DNA of 64,000 bases, from IMG/VR virus record IMGVR_UViG_3300042433_000146, positions 62,001-126,000 of that record, one strand, 5' to 3'. The notes below the pieces were generated by a model. It worked only from the letters and a program-made list of their open reading frames with translations. It had not been told where the DNA came from and ran no database searches. This DNA is from a virus. The position numbers and the translations under genes are program-made. The first letter of the stretch is position 1. Every line of letters begins with the position of its first letter. Positions 13,618-21,589 of the stretch are shown one piece after another.

Positions 13618-13704
13618 AAATAACGGGAGCAGTGTAGCCAAATACACCGCTCCCGCGTCCGGCCACAGCCAAGGTTGTGGTCCGAAAGGCGTCCCTTGAC
13701 GCCA
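13613..13704 (-). ncRNA. Small RNA with own promoter and terminator
   Basis: About 92 nt. From the predicted start it folds as GGCGTC-AAGG-GACGCC, then CCACA / TGTGG, then a long terminator hairpin GGGAGCGGTGTA / TACACTGCTCCC (13625-13654) followed by TTATTTTTATT. There is no reading frame of note. Target or protein partner unknown. Confidence 0.7.
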
Positions 13705-13710
13705 CCTATA

Positions 13711-13739
13711 TGTTAAGCACAGTCTGGCTGATATGTCAA
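13711..13739 (-). promoter_or_regulatory. Promoter of the small RNA
   Basis: TTGACA (13734-13739), 17-nt spacer TATCAGCC..., TTAACA (13711-13716). Same -35 context as the TTGAC-N6 promoter family but with GCC in place of GTC. Confidence 0.7.
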
Positions 13740-13749
13740 GCCTCTATTT

Positions 13750-14859
13750 TTAGAATGAGGTCAATGGCACAAACCCGCCGGACGGAGAGAACTTCAGTGA
13801 CAGGCCGGAAAGAGCCTTGAACTGACCCTTCACAACCATAATCCCGTGCTTACCTTCAAGCGATGGGAATGCTGTCTTGTCGATGGTAAAAGCAACTTGA
13901 CCCTTAGCCACAAGGGTGGTGGTCGTCTGGTGCAATTGCACACCGGCGTCATTGAAGAACGTCAGGGTTGCAACTTGAGGGAAGCCCATTGCATTCGATA
14001 GAGCGACGCCTGTGGCGTTGTTGTTCCGAAGATCATAGACCAAGTTCAATGTATCCTTGTCTGGCGTCACACCCGGCGTAGCGGCTTCCATAGCCTCACC
14101 ACGGCTGTTCGGGAACTCATAGGCGATGCTGAAACCGACTCCGGTACCGTTGACTTGCGGAAGCACTTCAGCGTGTCCTGTAGTGACGTTCGGATGTGGG
14201 ACATATGGATCGGTGAGTACCAACAGACTCACACCCTTCGGCGGGATCGTCACAATCGAATCACTGCCATAGATGTTGTTCGCGACCAATGACAATGGTG
14301 TCCCGGTCGGGCGAACAAACTGGACCCGCATGATCGCTGTGTCATTGCCGGGATTCACGAAACGAAGAGTAGTCTTCCATCCGCCACCGGCGGCGATGTG
14401 CGGCACTTGCCGCTGAATCGCGGGCGGGAGTTGTGACAGCCGGGAATCAATGACTTCCAAATTCAAAGTGATCGTCTGCGACCAATTCTGAACACCGTTG
14501 CTGGTATACGTGAACGTCACCGGTAGAAACGGATACTTTCCAACACCCAATGACAGAGAACCGGGGTTAATCGCCAGTTCGATGGTAGCCGGGAAATTGG
14601 GATAGATCAGCGCGGCGGACGGGGTTACAGTCACACCGGGCGGAAGAAGGTTGGCAAAAGAATTGACCTGAACAAAAACGGATTGGTTGTTCGTGCCGGG
14701 CGGCAATGCCACCGTGATCGGCCACGTCAATCGGGTTGCACTGGCTTTATCGGCCACAGCATTGATTTCAAGCGGACTGATCGTAATGGGCGGTGGGGTC
14801 TGACCAAAAACACAAACGGAAGCAAAAAGCAAATAGAGAGTCAAAGTGATGTTGCGCAT
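13750..14859 (-). CDS. Secreted beta-sandwich protein, bacterial-like
   Basis: 369 residues. Signal peptide MRNITLTLYLLFASVCVFGQ with cleavage near Gly-Gln, then Pro-rich linker and Ig-like/beta-sandwich repeats. The blocks HIAAGGGWKTTLRFVNPGND, GFSIAYEFPN, LVYDLRNNNATGVALSNAMG and KGQVAFTI are a pattern common in secreted proteins of Acidobacteriota (from memory). This suggests acquisition from such a host. No enzymatic motif. Possible surface-modifying or superinfection role is speculation. Confidence 0.65.
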   Translation of the reverse strand: MRNITLTLYLLFASVCVFGQTPPPITISPLEINAVADKASATRLTWPITVALPPGTNNQSVFVQVNSFANLLPPGVTVTPSAALIYPNFPATIELAINPGSLSLGVGKYPFLPVTFTYTSNGVQNWSQTITLNLEVIDSRLSQLPPAIQRQVPHIAAGGGWKTTLRFVNPGNDTAIMRVQFVRPTGTPLSLVANNIYGSDSIVTIPPKGVSLLVLTDPYVPHPNVTTGHAEVLPQVNGTGVGFSIAYEFPNSRGEAMEAATPGVTPDKDTLNLVYDLRNNNATGVALSNAMGFPQVATLTFFNDAGVQLHQTTTTLVAKGQVAFTIDKTAFPSLEGKHGIMVVKGQFKALSGLSLKFSPSGGFVPLTSF

Positions 14860-14879
14860 GCATTGTTATCTAGCATACG

Positions 14880-14916
14880 AAAAACGCCGGACCCGAAGGC
14901 CCGGCGCTTTTTTGGA
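14880..14916 (-). terminator. Bidirectional terminator of the ParB-like gene
   Basis: GCCGGACC-CGAA-GGCCCGGC type hairpin with T-tracts on both strands (GCTTTTTT on plus, GCGTTTTTC on minus). One of three near-identical copies. Confidence 0.85.
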
Positions 14917-14929
14917 GAGAGAGGACGAA

Positions 14930-15943
14930 CTACTTGGCGGAAGTCGCAGCCGTTGCCGCCTTCTTTCCGGTTTCGATGCCAAGGTGCTTCTTGATGCGCC
15001 GGACCAGCGTGGCTTCGCTGATGCCGCCTTCAAGGAAGGCCATGAAATCGACCAGAAGCGCGGAAGTCGGATCTTCGTCAGCCGAATGGCTTTCGACGTA
15101 GTTGCGGGAGAACTTCTTCAGATCGGCCAGCGTGCGCTTGATCTTCGAACCGTCTTCGCCCGTCTTGGAGCGGCGTTCGCGTTCGTGCTTCGCCAGCACC
15201 GCGCCGGTGATGCGCTTGAGGGTCGCCGGGTCGATGGTTCCCTCTTCGGCCATCGCTTCGTTTTCGGCCTGACTCTGAGCGTGTTCGGCGACAATGGCGT
15301 CCACCATCGTTTCGCGCTCCGATTCCGGCACCTTGACCAGCGTCTTGGCGGCGACTTCGAGGCTGATGACACCCGCGTCCACCAACTCCTGAATGCGCGT
15401 GGAGAGTTCGGACAGTTTCAGGTGGTGGTAGACGTACCACGGCTTCTTGCCGAAGACCGCCGCGATTTCGGCGTCCTTCATCTTGAAGGTGTCGCGGAGC
15501 ACCATGATGATCTTCAGGCGATCCATCGGCGACAGTTCGATGCGACCCACGTTTTCGGTGACGTTCGAGAGGAACGCGGCCTTTTCGTTGATCGATTCCA
15601 GCTTCGCTTCGAGCACGAACGGTTCGTCGCCCATCGCATCCAGCTTCGCGATGGCGGCTTCCGACAGCTTCGCACGGAAGTTCTTGTCGTTGCGCTTTTC
15701 GTTGATGAGCAACGCAGCGGCGCGGCGGCGGAAACCCGCGACCAGAACCGGGGCATTTTCGTTGTCCTTGCGGACGATGACGTTTTGCTTCTGGCCTTCG
15801 GTCAAGAGGCTTTCGGCCATCTCTTCCACCGCCTTCGGCTTGATTCCGAATCGGCCCTGCAAGGAATGATCCGGCAACTTGATGAGCGCCGGGTTCAGTG
15901 CGTATCCCGTGCGCTTTCCGAATTCAACTGAGAACACTGACAT
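14930..15943 (-). CDS. parB: ParB/Spo0J-like DNA-binding protein
   Basis: 337 residues. ParB N-terminal domain: LQGRFGIKPKAVEEMAESLL, GQKQNVIVRKD and VLVAGFRRRAAALL (box II-like GxRR), then a helix-turn-helix (DAEIAAVFGKKPWYVYHHLK) about residues 175-200. Most similar in layout to phage ParB-type nucleases/regulators, not a plasmid ParA-ParB pair: no ParA is nearby. Has its own promoter with an ~85-nt leader and AAGGAG ribosome site. Codon use is strongly biased (GC-rich third positions), suggesting high expression. Confidence 0.8.
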   Translation of the reverse strand: MSVFSVEFGKRTGYALNPALIKLPDHSLQGRFGIKPKAVEEMAESLLTEGQKQNVIVRKDNENAPVLVAGFRRRAAALLINEKRNDKNFRAKLSEAAIAKLDAMGDEPFVLEAKLESINEKAAFLSNVTENVGRIELSPMDRLKIIMVLRDTFKMKDAEIAAVFGKKPWYVYHHLKLSELSTRIQELVDAGVISLEVAAKTLVKVPESERETMVDAIVAEHAQSQAENEAMAEEGTIDPATLKRITGAVLAKHERERRSKTGEDGSKIKRTLADLKKFSRNYVESHSADEDPTSALLVDFMAFLEGGISEATLVRRIKKHLGIETGKKAATAATSAK

Positions 15944-16032
15944 ATGAGTAGTTTTTGCTCCTTAAGTTCAGATGGCTTTATGCCACTCTGGTTAAGCCGG
16001 TGCTCTTTCGCTTGCCAACGGCTCACAATGTC

Positions 16033-16061
16033 AGTATCGCTATTTTGTGGGGCCACGTCAA
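16033..16061 (-). promoter_or_regulatory. Promoter of the ParB-like gene
   Basis: TTGACG (16056-16061), 17-nt spacer, GATACT (16033-16038). The transcript has a leader of about 85 nt, long for this genome. Confidence 0.7.
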
Positions 16062-16064
16062 GAC

Positions 16065-16111
16065 AAAAAAAACCTTGGGTTACCGAGTTTGGAGTCTCGT
16101 TTAACCCAAGG
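16065..16111 (-). terminator. Strong terminator after the membrane/coiled-coil gene
   Basis: CCTTGGGTTA / TAACCCAAGG stem (16073-16111) with an inner ACGAGACTCC / CTCGGT region and T8 on the minus strand. Confidence 0.85.
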
Positions 16112-16151
16112 TCGCTGATTTTTCAACAAGTTAGACGGAAGAAATTTTTTT

Positions 16152-16556
16152 CTAGTTTCGTTCGATCAGGTGGCGACGAATGTCTTCCAGACGTGAATCG
16201 AAGGTTTCGTGCATGCTCTTCATCTGCACTTCAACGACGGTCTTCACGTTTTCGATCTTGTCTTCGATCTGTTCGAGCCGGGTACGGAAGGTATCTTCAC
16301 GCACAAATTTGGTTTCCACCATCGCCATCAGGGTGTCTGCCACGGTTGTTTTCAGGCTGACCAACCCGATGTTGACGGCATTGAGGTCATGGATGACCTT
16401 CTCTTTCAACATTTCAATCTCTTTGAGGGATTGAACGTTGTTCTCCAAAATGTCGTGCCGCACCTTCATGTGAACCGCCCACGACAAAAAGCTGGTCACG
16501 ATGCCTAGAATGCCAAAAATGATAGCTACGGTAGCTTCAGAAATTCCAAGATTCAC
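16152..16556 (-). CDS. Membrane-anchored coiled-coil protein
   Basis: 134 residues from GTG 16556 (AGGA 7 nt upstream); a TTG at 16574 is an alternative. One N-terminal transmembrane span (VAIIFGILGIVTSFLSWAV) and a long coiled coil (about residues 35-130: LENNVQSLKEIEMLKEKVIH, LEQIEDKIENVKTVVEVQMK). The topology could suit a spanin- or holin-associated protein or a virion anchor; nothing decides it. Confidence 0.6.
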   Translation of the reverse strand: MNLGISEATVAIIFGILGIVTSFLSWAVHMKVRHDILENNVQSLKEIEMLKEKVIHDLNAVNIGLVSLKTTVADTLMAMVETKFVREDTFRTRLEQIEDKIENVKTVVEVQMKSMHETFDSRLEDIRRHLIERN

Positions 16557-16602
16557 TGTTGAGTCCTGTTCCAATCTGCCAACTATCCGCTGGCATGACA
16601 GG

Positions 16603-16608
16603 TATTTA
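16603..16608 (-). promoter_or_regulatory. Late promoter upstream of the membrane/coiled-coil gene
   Basis: TAAATA followed by 6 nt and an ATG (16596). That ATG opens a 19-codon frame (MPADSWQIGTG...) that overlaps the main gene's start in another frame. Confidence 0.6.
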
Positions 16609-16618
16609 TGAATTTTGG

Positions 16619-16963
16619 TCAGAAGGCTTCTACAAGATGGTATGGAATGCCCTTCGCCTTCAGCAAGCTGATGGTGTTCTCTGTTCCGGGGCTATTTCCG
16701 TCCCAAACAATCACAGCGGCTTCCGCCACGGCGACCATTTCGCGATTGCGGCGCATGCCCGCACTCTTGCCGTATTTATCCCAATTGGCCGGGTACTCTT
16801 CGACGGGAACGTTGTTCGCCTTCGCCCAATGATAAGCCAGCATGTCTACGCCGCGTGCCATGCCGCAAATCAGGGTAGTGATTTGATACCCGGATTCGCG
16901 GATGGCACGCTCAATGACCGCCGGATCTGCAATTTCACGACTACCGGCGACTAGAACCTTCAC
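16619..16963 (-). CDS. SLOG-family (DUF2493-like) nucleotide-binding protein
   Basis: 114 residues from GTG 16963, overlapping the HNH gene's stop. VLVAGSREI at the N-terminus, GMARGVDMLAYHWAK and GMRRNREM are the Rossmann-type SLOG/YpsA-like motifs (GSR...GaArGaD..a..wA...G..RN..M). The fold binds nucleotides or NAD-derived ligands; such proteins occur widely in phages with unknown roles. Confidence 0.8.
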   Translation of the reverse strand: MKVLVAGSREIADPAVIERAIRESGYQITTLICGMARGVDMLAYHWAKANNVPVEEYPANWDKYGKSAGMRRNREMVAVAEAAVIVWDGNSPGTENTISLLKAKGIPYHLVEAF

Positions 16964-17454
16964 GCAGATACCTCTTCCGTGGCCTTCAGACGCTCCACAA
17001 TCGCGCGGCACGTCCGGGGCGAACGGGTGAGCCGGGCGGCGATGTCGCACGACGTATAGCCGTTCTTATGCATTTCCATTGCGATCTGCATGTCGGTTTC
17101 GCTGATCGGGCGGCGGGTCGAAGTTTTGAAAGACCGGCCTTCGCGCGGCGTCAGGATGATGTTGGACGGGCGGTTGTCGGTACCGTCGTTGTTCTTGTGA
17201 CCAACGTAGTACTTCCGGTTGAATGCGCGCGCACCAAACTTCTCATACGCGGCCAAACGATGAACGTAGATCCACGTACCGGCTTCTTCGATGTAGACCT
17301 TCCGGTACTGGTTCGGCTCCCGGCGGTTGTGTGAATAGCTTTTCAGCCGGGTCTTGTCTTCGTCCCGGACGACAGTTCCATTGCGGTTGACACGATATCC
17401 GGCCTTGCGTGCGGCCCGAATCGCCAGATTGCTTTTCGAAAGTTGAATTTTCAT
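16960..17454 (-). CDS. HNH endonuclease (homing type) with C-terminal HTH
   Basis: 164 residues. Central HNH_3-type motif: WIYVHRLAAYEKFG, YYVGHKNNDGTDNRPSNIIL (His...Asn...Asn). The C-terminal part ISETDMQIAMEMHKNGYTSC, DIAARLTRSPRTCRAIVERL is a helix-turn-helix for DNA recognition. GGGAGAGAAAA precedes the ATG. Probably a free-standing mobile endonuclease between metabolic genes. Confidence 0.85.
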   Translation of the reverse strand: MKIQLSKSNLAIRAARKAGYRVNRNGTVVRDEDKTRLKSYSHNRREPNQYRKVYIEEAGTWIYVHRLAAYEKFGARAFNRKYYVGHKNNDGTDNRPSNIILTPREGRSFKTSTRRPISETDMQIAMEMHKNGYTSCDIAARLTRSPRTCRAIVERLKATEEVSA

Positions 17455-17467
17455 TTTTCTCTCCCGG

Positions 17468-17917
17468 TCACGGTTTCAAAATCGCGACCACCATGTTCAG
17501 TGCATCCTCAAGATTGTTGGCCCTGAAATCGATCAGGTTCCGAATCATGGCGTGGTCATGCAAGTCATCCAAGATCACCACACACGGCTTGCGGAATGCG
17601 TCCGCCCAACCGAATTCGATGCATGTACCGATGCTGACACGGGACAGGCCGGGCGGAAAATTGAATAACACCACGTCTGACCGCATGACATCCATACGGT
17701 CGCGCGCGGTAATCGCATCGTCGGTGCTCAACGGAAACTCTTTGTATCCGTCCGCCAAGAGTTTCCCGTCATTCAGGTAGCTCTTGGCCCGCATCGGCGA
17801 AAATCCATCGATTCCATGATCGGCCAAGAACAACTTGGCTTGGGTGCGCCATTCGGTTGCTTCGGCATAGTTTTGCCCGGCGATGGGTCCGGCCAGATAG
17901 ACACGCGGTTTGCTCAT
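17468..17917 (-). CDS. Nucleoside 2-deoxyribosyltransferase-like protein
   Basis: 149 residues from ATG 17917 (overlaps the kinase stop, ATGA). N-terminal VYLAGPIAGQNY, FSPMRAKSYL, then RDRMDVMRSDVVLFNFPP and SIGTCIEFGWADAFRKPCVV are the substrate-binding and catalytic (Glu in TxxEFG) blocks of the family, which exchanges or hydrolyses deoxynucleoside bases. Fits nucleotide metabolism with the adjacent dNMP kinase. Confidence 0.8.
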   Translation of the reverse strand: MSKPRVYLAGPIAGQNYAEATEWRTQAKLFLADHGIDGFSPMRAKSYLNDGKLLADGYKEFPLSTDDAITARDRMDVMRSDVVLFNFPPGLSRVSIGTCIEFGWADAFRKPCVVILDDLHDHAMIRNLIDFRANNLEDALNMVVAILKP

Positions 17918-18612
17918 TGTGCCATCACCTTCCGGTCGAAGATGCGCTGATAGAGAGCATTCTGAAGGATTGTGATGTCGCCGCCATTCTCGAATGTGGC
18001 ATCGAAAGTTGTGTCCTTCCAATCTGTCTCACTGGCGTGGGTCGGGGTATATCCGTCGTCGCGCCCGGCGACCAACCAAACTTGACCACCCTCTTCACGG
18101 ATCATGGCAATTTCGTTTTGGAAACGAACATCAGAGACGACCCATTTGCCCGTCTGGACCTTTTCCCGGACACGGTTGATCCAGTAGTCCTTGTCTTGCG
18201 CCCGGCGGTATTCGGTGCCGTGCCACTGAAGCAACCGCCGCAACTCCACCTTCCGGCGGTTGATGATGTCTACCTTGTCGTAATCGGTCGTTGCGATATC
18301 CAAAGCAAAAGGCAAATTGATGCCCAATTCTTCACGAACGCGCGTCCGATATTCTTCAGTGGGATTGGTAATTGCGTCGTATGCTTCGATTTTCAAAGCA
18401 TCGGCGAACGCCAATTTTTGATAACCGAGAAATGACAAGAGAAAACTTGCTGTATCTTTCCCGGCACCAGCCGCTCCACAGAAACCAATGAGTCGCGGCG
18501 CGTTGTCGAGATTGAGTTGAGTGACGATTTGGCTGATGCCGTTGCCCAATGTTTCATAAGCAAGAGCGGTGCCTAAGTGTCGAATGAGTCGAGTTACTAG
18601 TTCTTGTGCCAT
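17914..18612 (-). CDS. Deoxynucleoside monophosphate kinase
   Basis: 232 residues, near T4 gp1 (241). P-loop GFCGAAGAGKDTA at about 43-55, then a DADALK-like segment (AFADALKIEAYD), LLQWHGTEYRRAQDKDYWIN and VSDVRFQNEIAMI, all characteristic of phage dNMP kinases, which phosphorylate dNMPs to dNDPs for DNA synthesis. Confidence 0.85.
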   Translation of the reverse strand: MAQELVTRLIRHLGTALAYETLGNGISQIVTQLNLDNAPRLIGFCGAAGAGKDTASFLLSFLGYQKLAFADALKIEAYDAITNPTEEYRTRVREELGINLPFALDIATTDYDKVDIINRRKVELRRLLQWHGTEYRRAQDKDYWINRVREKVQTGKWVVSDVRFQNEIAMIREEGGQVWLVAGRDDGYTPTHASETDWKDTTFDATFENGGDITILQNALYQRIFDRKVMAQ

Positions 18613-18666
18613 CCTTTCTGTCGCCTCTGTGATGTAGCGGCGGAAGTGCGACGTTCCGCCACTCGA

Positions 18667-19110
18667 TTAGTCGTGTTCTTCATACTTCTTCACTTCGATG
18701 TCGCCGTTACGGTTGACCACGATTTCCGCGTGATCTCCGAACATTAACTCTAAGTTACTATCCCCAATGGCGATGAGAATTCGGCTAACTTCATCCGCCA
18801 ATTCAGCGGCCCGGCGATTCTCTTCGTCACTCATTTCTTCGATCTCAATCATTTCGAAGTCGTCGTCATAGACGTTGCTTCCGTTGATGAAGATCGTATC
18901 GGGATCAGTACTTGCCGCGAACACACACGGCTGTCCATCGTTCCAGTGCGGTGTCCATTGACGCCATCCAAATGAGTCGAGGTCTTCGTTCTCAGTGAAT
19001 AGGCCCGTAACCGCTTCGACAAAGACGCCCTTTGCCGCTTCGCCAATCTGCTGTCGGATATTATCCAACTGCTGATTCAGTTCCTTCAATTTTTCGGTGT
19101 TGATTGACAT
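18667..19110 (-). CDS. Hypothetical acidic protein
   Basis: 147 residues, strongly acidic (…DDDFEMIEIEEMSDEE…), N-terminal helix MSINTEKLKELNQQLDNIRQ. No family recognised. Within the minus-strand nucleotide/DNA metabolism run. Confidence 0.6.
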   Translation of the reverse strand: MSINTEKLKELNQQLDNIRQQIGEAAKGVFVEAVTGLFTENEDLDSFGWRQWTPHWNDGQPCVFAASTDPDTIFINGSNVYDDDFEMIEIEEMSDEENRRAAELADEVSRILIAIGDSNLELMFGDHAEIVVNRNGDIEVKKYEEHD

Positions 19111-19125
19111 TTGAAATCGAACCCA

Positions 19126-19716
19126 TCAGTAGATAGGAATGATCGATGTGGACTGTTCAGCGCTGGTCGCGCCGAACCGGGAAGACATCATGTCGGCATA
19201 GTGCAAAATGTGGGCTTCGGGAGTGACCGGCTCAATCGCGGTCTGCCATTCCAGCCGACCATGATGGGCTAGCATTGCGTGCTCGATACGCATCCGAATC
19301 GACGCTGGCACATCATCTTCACTCAGACCAACCACGCTGGCATAAAACATCGCATGACTACCGGCCAGATGCCGGACCAACTTACGATACTCAGTCTTGA
19401 TGATCGTCCCTAACGGAGAAATTTCGTAGTCGTGGATCTTCATGAAGTCGTGCAAGATCGCAGCGGTCGCCAGAACATCGAACGAAACTTGCTCGAACTG
19501 TGTTGCCATGTTCAAGGCAATCGCTGTCACTTCGGCGGTGTGGACCATCAGACCACCTTCGAACGCATGGTGCCGTTCAGCGGAACCTACTCCCGCTTGA
19601 AATCGCGGATCGCAAATGGCACCATAGGTGATAGCACTCAAATGGCGATTCTTGATCTGATGCGAAGTATGGTCAAGAAAGCGAAAAGCAATTTCAGTTA
19701 GCGGCGCTTGCGTCAT
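19126..19716 (-). CDS. HD-domain phosphohydrolase
   Basis: 196 residues from ATG 19716, overlapping the upstream exonuclease by 23 nt. Metal ligands of the HD fold: HAFEGGLMVHTAEV (H...H), AAILHDFMKI (HD), then HAMLAHHGR and HYADMMSS (Asp). Likely a nucleotide or nucleic-acid phosphohydrolase (the related family includes oligonucleotide-binding HD proteins). Substrate unknown. Confidence 0.8.
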   Translation of the reverse strand: MTQAPLTEIAFRFLDHTSHQIKNRHLSAITYGAICDPRFQAGVGSAERHHAFEGGLMVHTAEVTAIALNMATQFEQVSFDVLATAAILHDFMKIHDYEISPLGTIIKTEYRKLVRHLAGSHAMFYASVVGLSEDDVPASIRMRIEHAMLAHHGRLEWQTAIEPVTPEAHILHYADMMSSRFGATSAEQSTSIIPIY

Positions 19717-20434
19717 TGTTGTCCACCTTGAGGTTTTCGAAATCAAAACCGAAGTCGGTGTTGAAGCGTTCCGTGTAGTAACGAACGACTGTTTCTTCCA
19801 GCATCGCACGGTAATCACGGCGGTCTTTTACAAACGTGCTGGCCGTTCCATCTTCGCTGGAAATGATGATGACGATCTGATCGATAGATTCACCGGTGCG
19901 CTCTTCCCACATGTAGGAATATGCCGTCGCTTGCATGAAGTAGTCGAGAATCCAATCCTCTTGCTTCGTGTGCAACGCACTCTTGAAGTCGATGATAGAG
20001 GGAACTCCGTTGTAATCCGCCACGCAGTCGCACGTCCCGGCGACCATGAGTTCATCAGACCACAGCGCGATTTCTTGCGCGCGCACGTTGTCGATCCGGT
20101 TCAGGATGTGCCGGATGCGATTGAAGAGCATGTTGGCTGTTTGATTCTCTGACTTCGGAATTTCGTTCAGAAGATACCGTTCAACCATGTAATGCAATTC
20201 GGTGCCGCGACCGGCGGCGGCTTTTGCAATGCGGCTGGCTTCTTCTTCACCGACGCGGGCGCGCCATTCTTTGATGGCATCTTCTTTGACGATGCCGACG
20301 ACGGTGGTGACTGATGGGTAGAAATCCCCGGACGGGACTTTATATGCTCGTTTTCCGTTGGGAAGCGTTGTCCTTCCTAGCCGGGGCAACGACACAGCGG
20401 GTGGTGTTTGCTTGAATGTCTTTGAAAGAAGCAT
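19694..20434 (-). CDS. PD-(D/E)XK exonuclease
   Basis: 246 residues. RGTELHYMVERYL, then DELMVAGTCDCVADYNGVPS and IIDFKSALH supply the E...GxxD...DxK core of RecB/MGME1-like nucleases; a Gln (MQATAY) follows as motif Q. Such enzymes are standard in T4-like marine phages. The start codon directly follows a 9-bp hairpin. Confidence 0.8.
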   Translation of the reverse strand: MLLSKTFKQTPPAVSLPRLGRTTLPNGKRAYKVPSGDFYPSVTTVVGIVKEDAIKEWRARVGEEEASRIAKAAAGRGTELHYMVERYLLNEIPKSENQTANMLFNRIRHILNRIDNVRAQEIALWSDELMVAGTCDCVADYNGVPSIIDFKSALHTKQEDWILDYFMQATAYSYMWEERTGESIDQIVIIISSEDGTASTFVKDRRDYRAMLEETVVRYYTERFNTDFGFDFENLKVDNNDASAAN

Positions 20435-20461
20435 GGCGGCTGAATTAGTTACTCAGCCGCC
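20435..20461 (-). promoter_or_regulatory. Hairpin abutting the exonuclease start codon
   Basis: GGCGGCTGA / TCAGCCGCC stem with a 9-nt loop, ending exactly at the ATG (20434), followed upstream by TAATCT and TTGACA (15-nt spacer). No T-run follows, so it is more likely a translation or start-site control element than a terminator. Confidence 0.5.
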
Positions 20462-20498
20462 AGATTAGCATTCGAAATGTGTTGTCAAAAATGGGAAG

Positions 20499-21290
20499 CT
20501 ACGCGGCTTCCGCTGGTGCCTCTTGATTGGGTGTGATTCCCAATTCCGCAAGGATGAACTCCCGGCAAATGCCAGATCGAACGATATCTTCCGGCAAGAA
20601 TTCGATGATCTGCATCGATTCCATTCGATCAATTACATCTTCAAACTGAGCCATGCCACTGGTGTCGTACTTGTTACGGTACAAGTCATCTTGCTTGGTG
20701 TCACCACAGAAGATCACACGCGAATCATCCCCAAGCCGGGTGATGACTGTTGCCAGTTCTTCGTAGTTCATGTTTTGCACTTCGTCTACGATGACGATGC
20801 AATTTTCCAGTGTCATACCGCGCAAATAGCTGGTCGAAATCACTTCAACGTAGCCGCGTTGAATGGCGATCTCCCATGCGTCGCCCCGGTCGCAAATCTT
20901 TCCCAAGATTCCGCGATAGGGAGACTCATATGCTTCCAGCTTCTCTTTCAGCTTACCGGGCAAAAAGCCCATGTCCCGCGAAGGTACAGCCGAACGGACA
21001 ATGTAAATTCGTTGGTACTTCGAATTTGGCATCATCACGTCGCGCAATGCCAGATAGATGGCACAGAACGTTTTACCCGTTCCGGCGCATCCATTCAAGA
21101 AGAGGTTGTACCCTTCTCGATAGGCATCAAACATGTCTTTCTGCGCATCATTCAGCGGGACAATCTTCTTCGGTCGAAGCTGAAATGATGTCTGTTCAAT
21201 CGGTTGCCGCTTCTTTTTTGACATTGGTTTGGTTCCAGTCTCCTTAGCGACAACCCTTGGTTTACGATGATGTTGCTGGTTGCCGCTCAC
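20499..21290 (-). CDS. phoH: PhoH-family ATPase
   Basis: 263 residues. Walker A GCAGTGKT (about 67-74), ENCIVIVDEVQNMN Walker B, and FCGDTKQDD sensor region define PhoH. Basic N-terminal tail (KKKRQPIEQ). The family is frequent in T4-like phages and is likely an RNA-dependent ATPase/helicase; its phage role is not settled. Confidence 0.92.
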   Translation of the reverse strand: MSGNQQHHRKPRVVAKETGTKPMSKKKRQPIEQTSFQLRPKKIVPLNDAQKDMFDAYREGYNLFLNGCAGTGKTFCAIYLALRDVMMPNSKYQRIYIVRSAVPSRDMGFLPGKLKEKLEAYESPYRGILGKICDRGDAWEIAIQRGYVEVISTSYLRGMTLENCIVIVDEVQNMNYEELATVITRLGDDSRVIFCGDTKQDDLYRNKYDTSGMAQFEDVIDRMESMQIIEFLPEDIVRSGICREFILAELGITPNQEAPAEAA

Positions 21291-21571
21291 ACCACTCCTG
21301 TTCTTCCGTATTTGCTGGTGTTGTTCGCCATCGCACTCATTGGGTGACTCTTTTTGATGCGGTCCATCACTTCCGTGAAACCGCCATCAGGACGGGTAAC
21401 TCCAAGGCGAATCGGATCACCAAGGGCAAACATGGAATACTGTTGTTTGACGGTGTTCTCTTTGCCACAGGCGGGGCACGGTTGGGTTTCAGGCTCCGTG
21501 TGGCGACTCATAGAAAGGCGGCGTTCGAAGGCTTCGGTACAGGCAGAGCAAGAGTATTCGTAAGTGGGCAT
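21287..21571 (-). CDS. FmdB-like zinc-ribbon protein
   Basis: 94 residues. MPTYEYSCSACTEAFER then CPACGKENTVKQQYS give a CxxC...CxxC ribbon with the MPxYEYxC start typical of FmdB-type regulators. Overlaps phoH by 4 nt. Confidence 0.8.
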   Translation of the reverse strand: MPTYEYSCSACTEAFERRLSMSRHTEPETQPCPACGKENTVKQQYSMFALGDPIRLGVTRPDGGFTEVMDRIKKSHPMSAMANNTSKYGRTGVV

Positions 21572-21589
21572 AGTTTTCTCCGCAAATAT

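Noticed and set aside
14846-15931. 361-codon plus-strand frame opposite the ParB-like gene
   Set aside because: Antisense of a recognised gene with strongly biased third positions, which keeps the opposite frame open; no motif.
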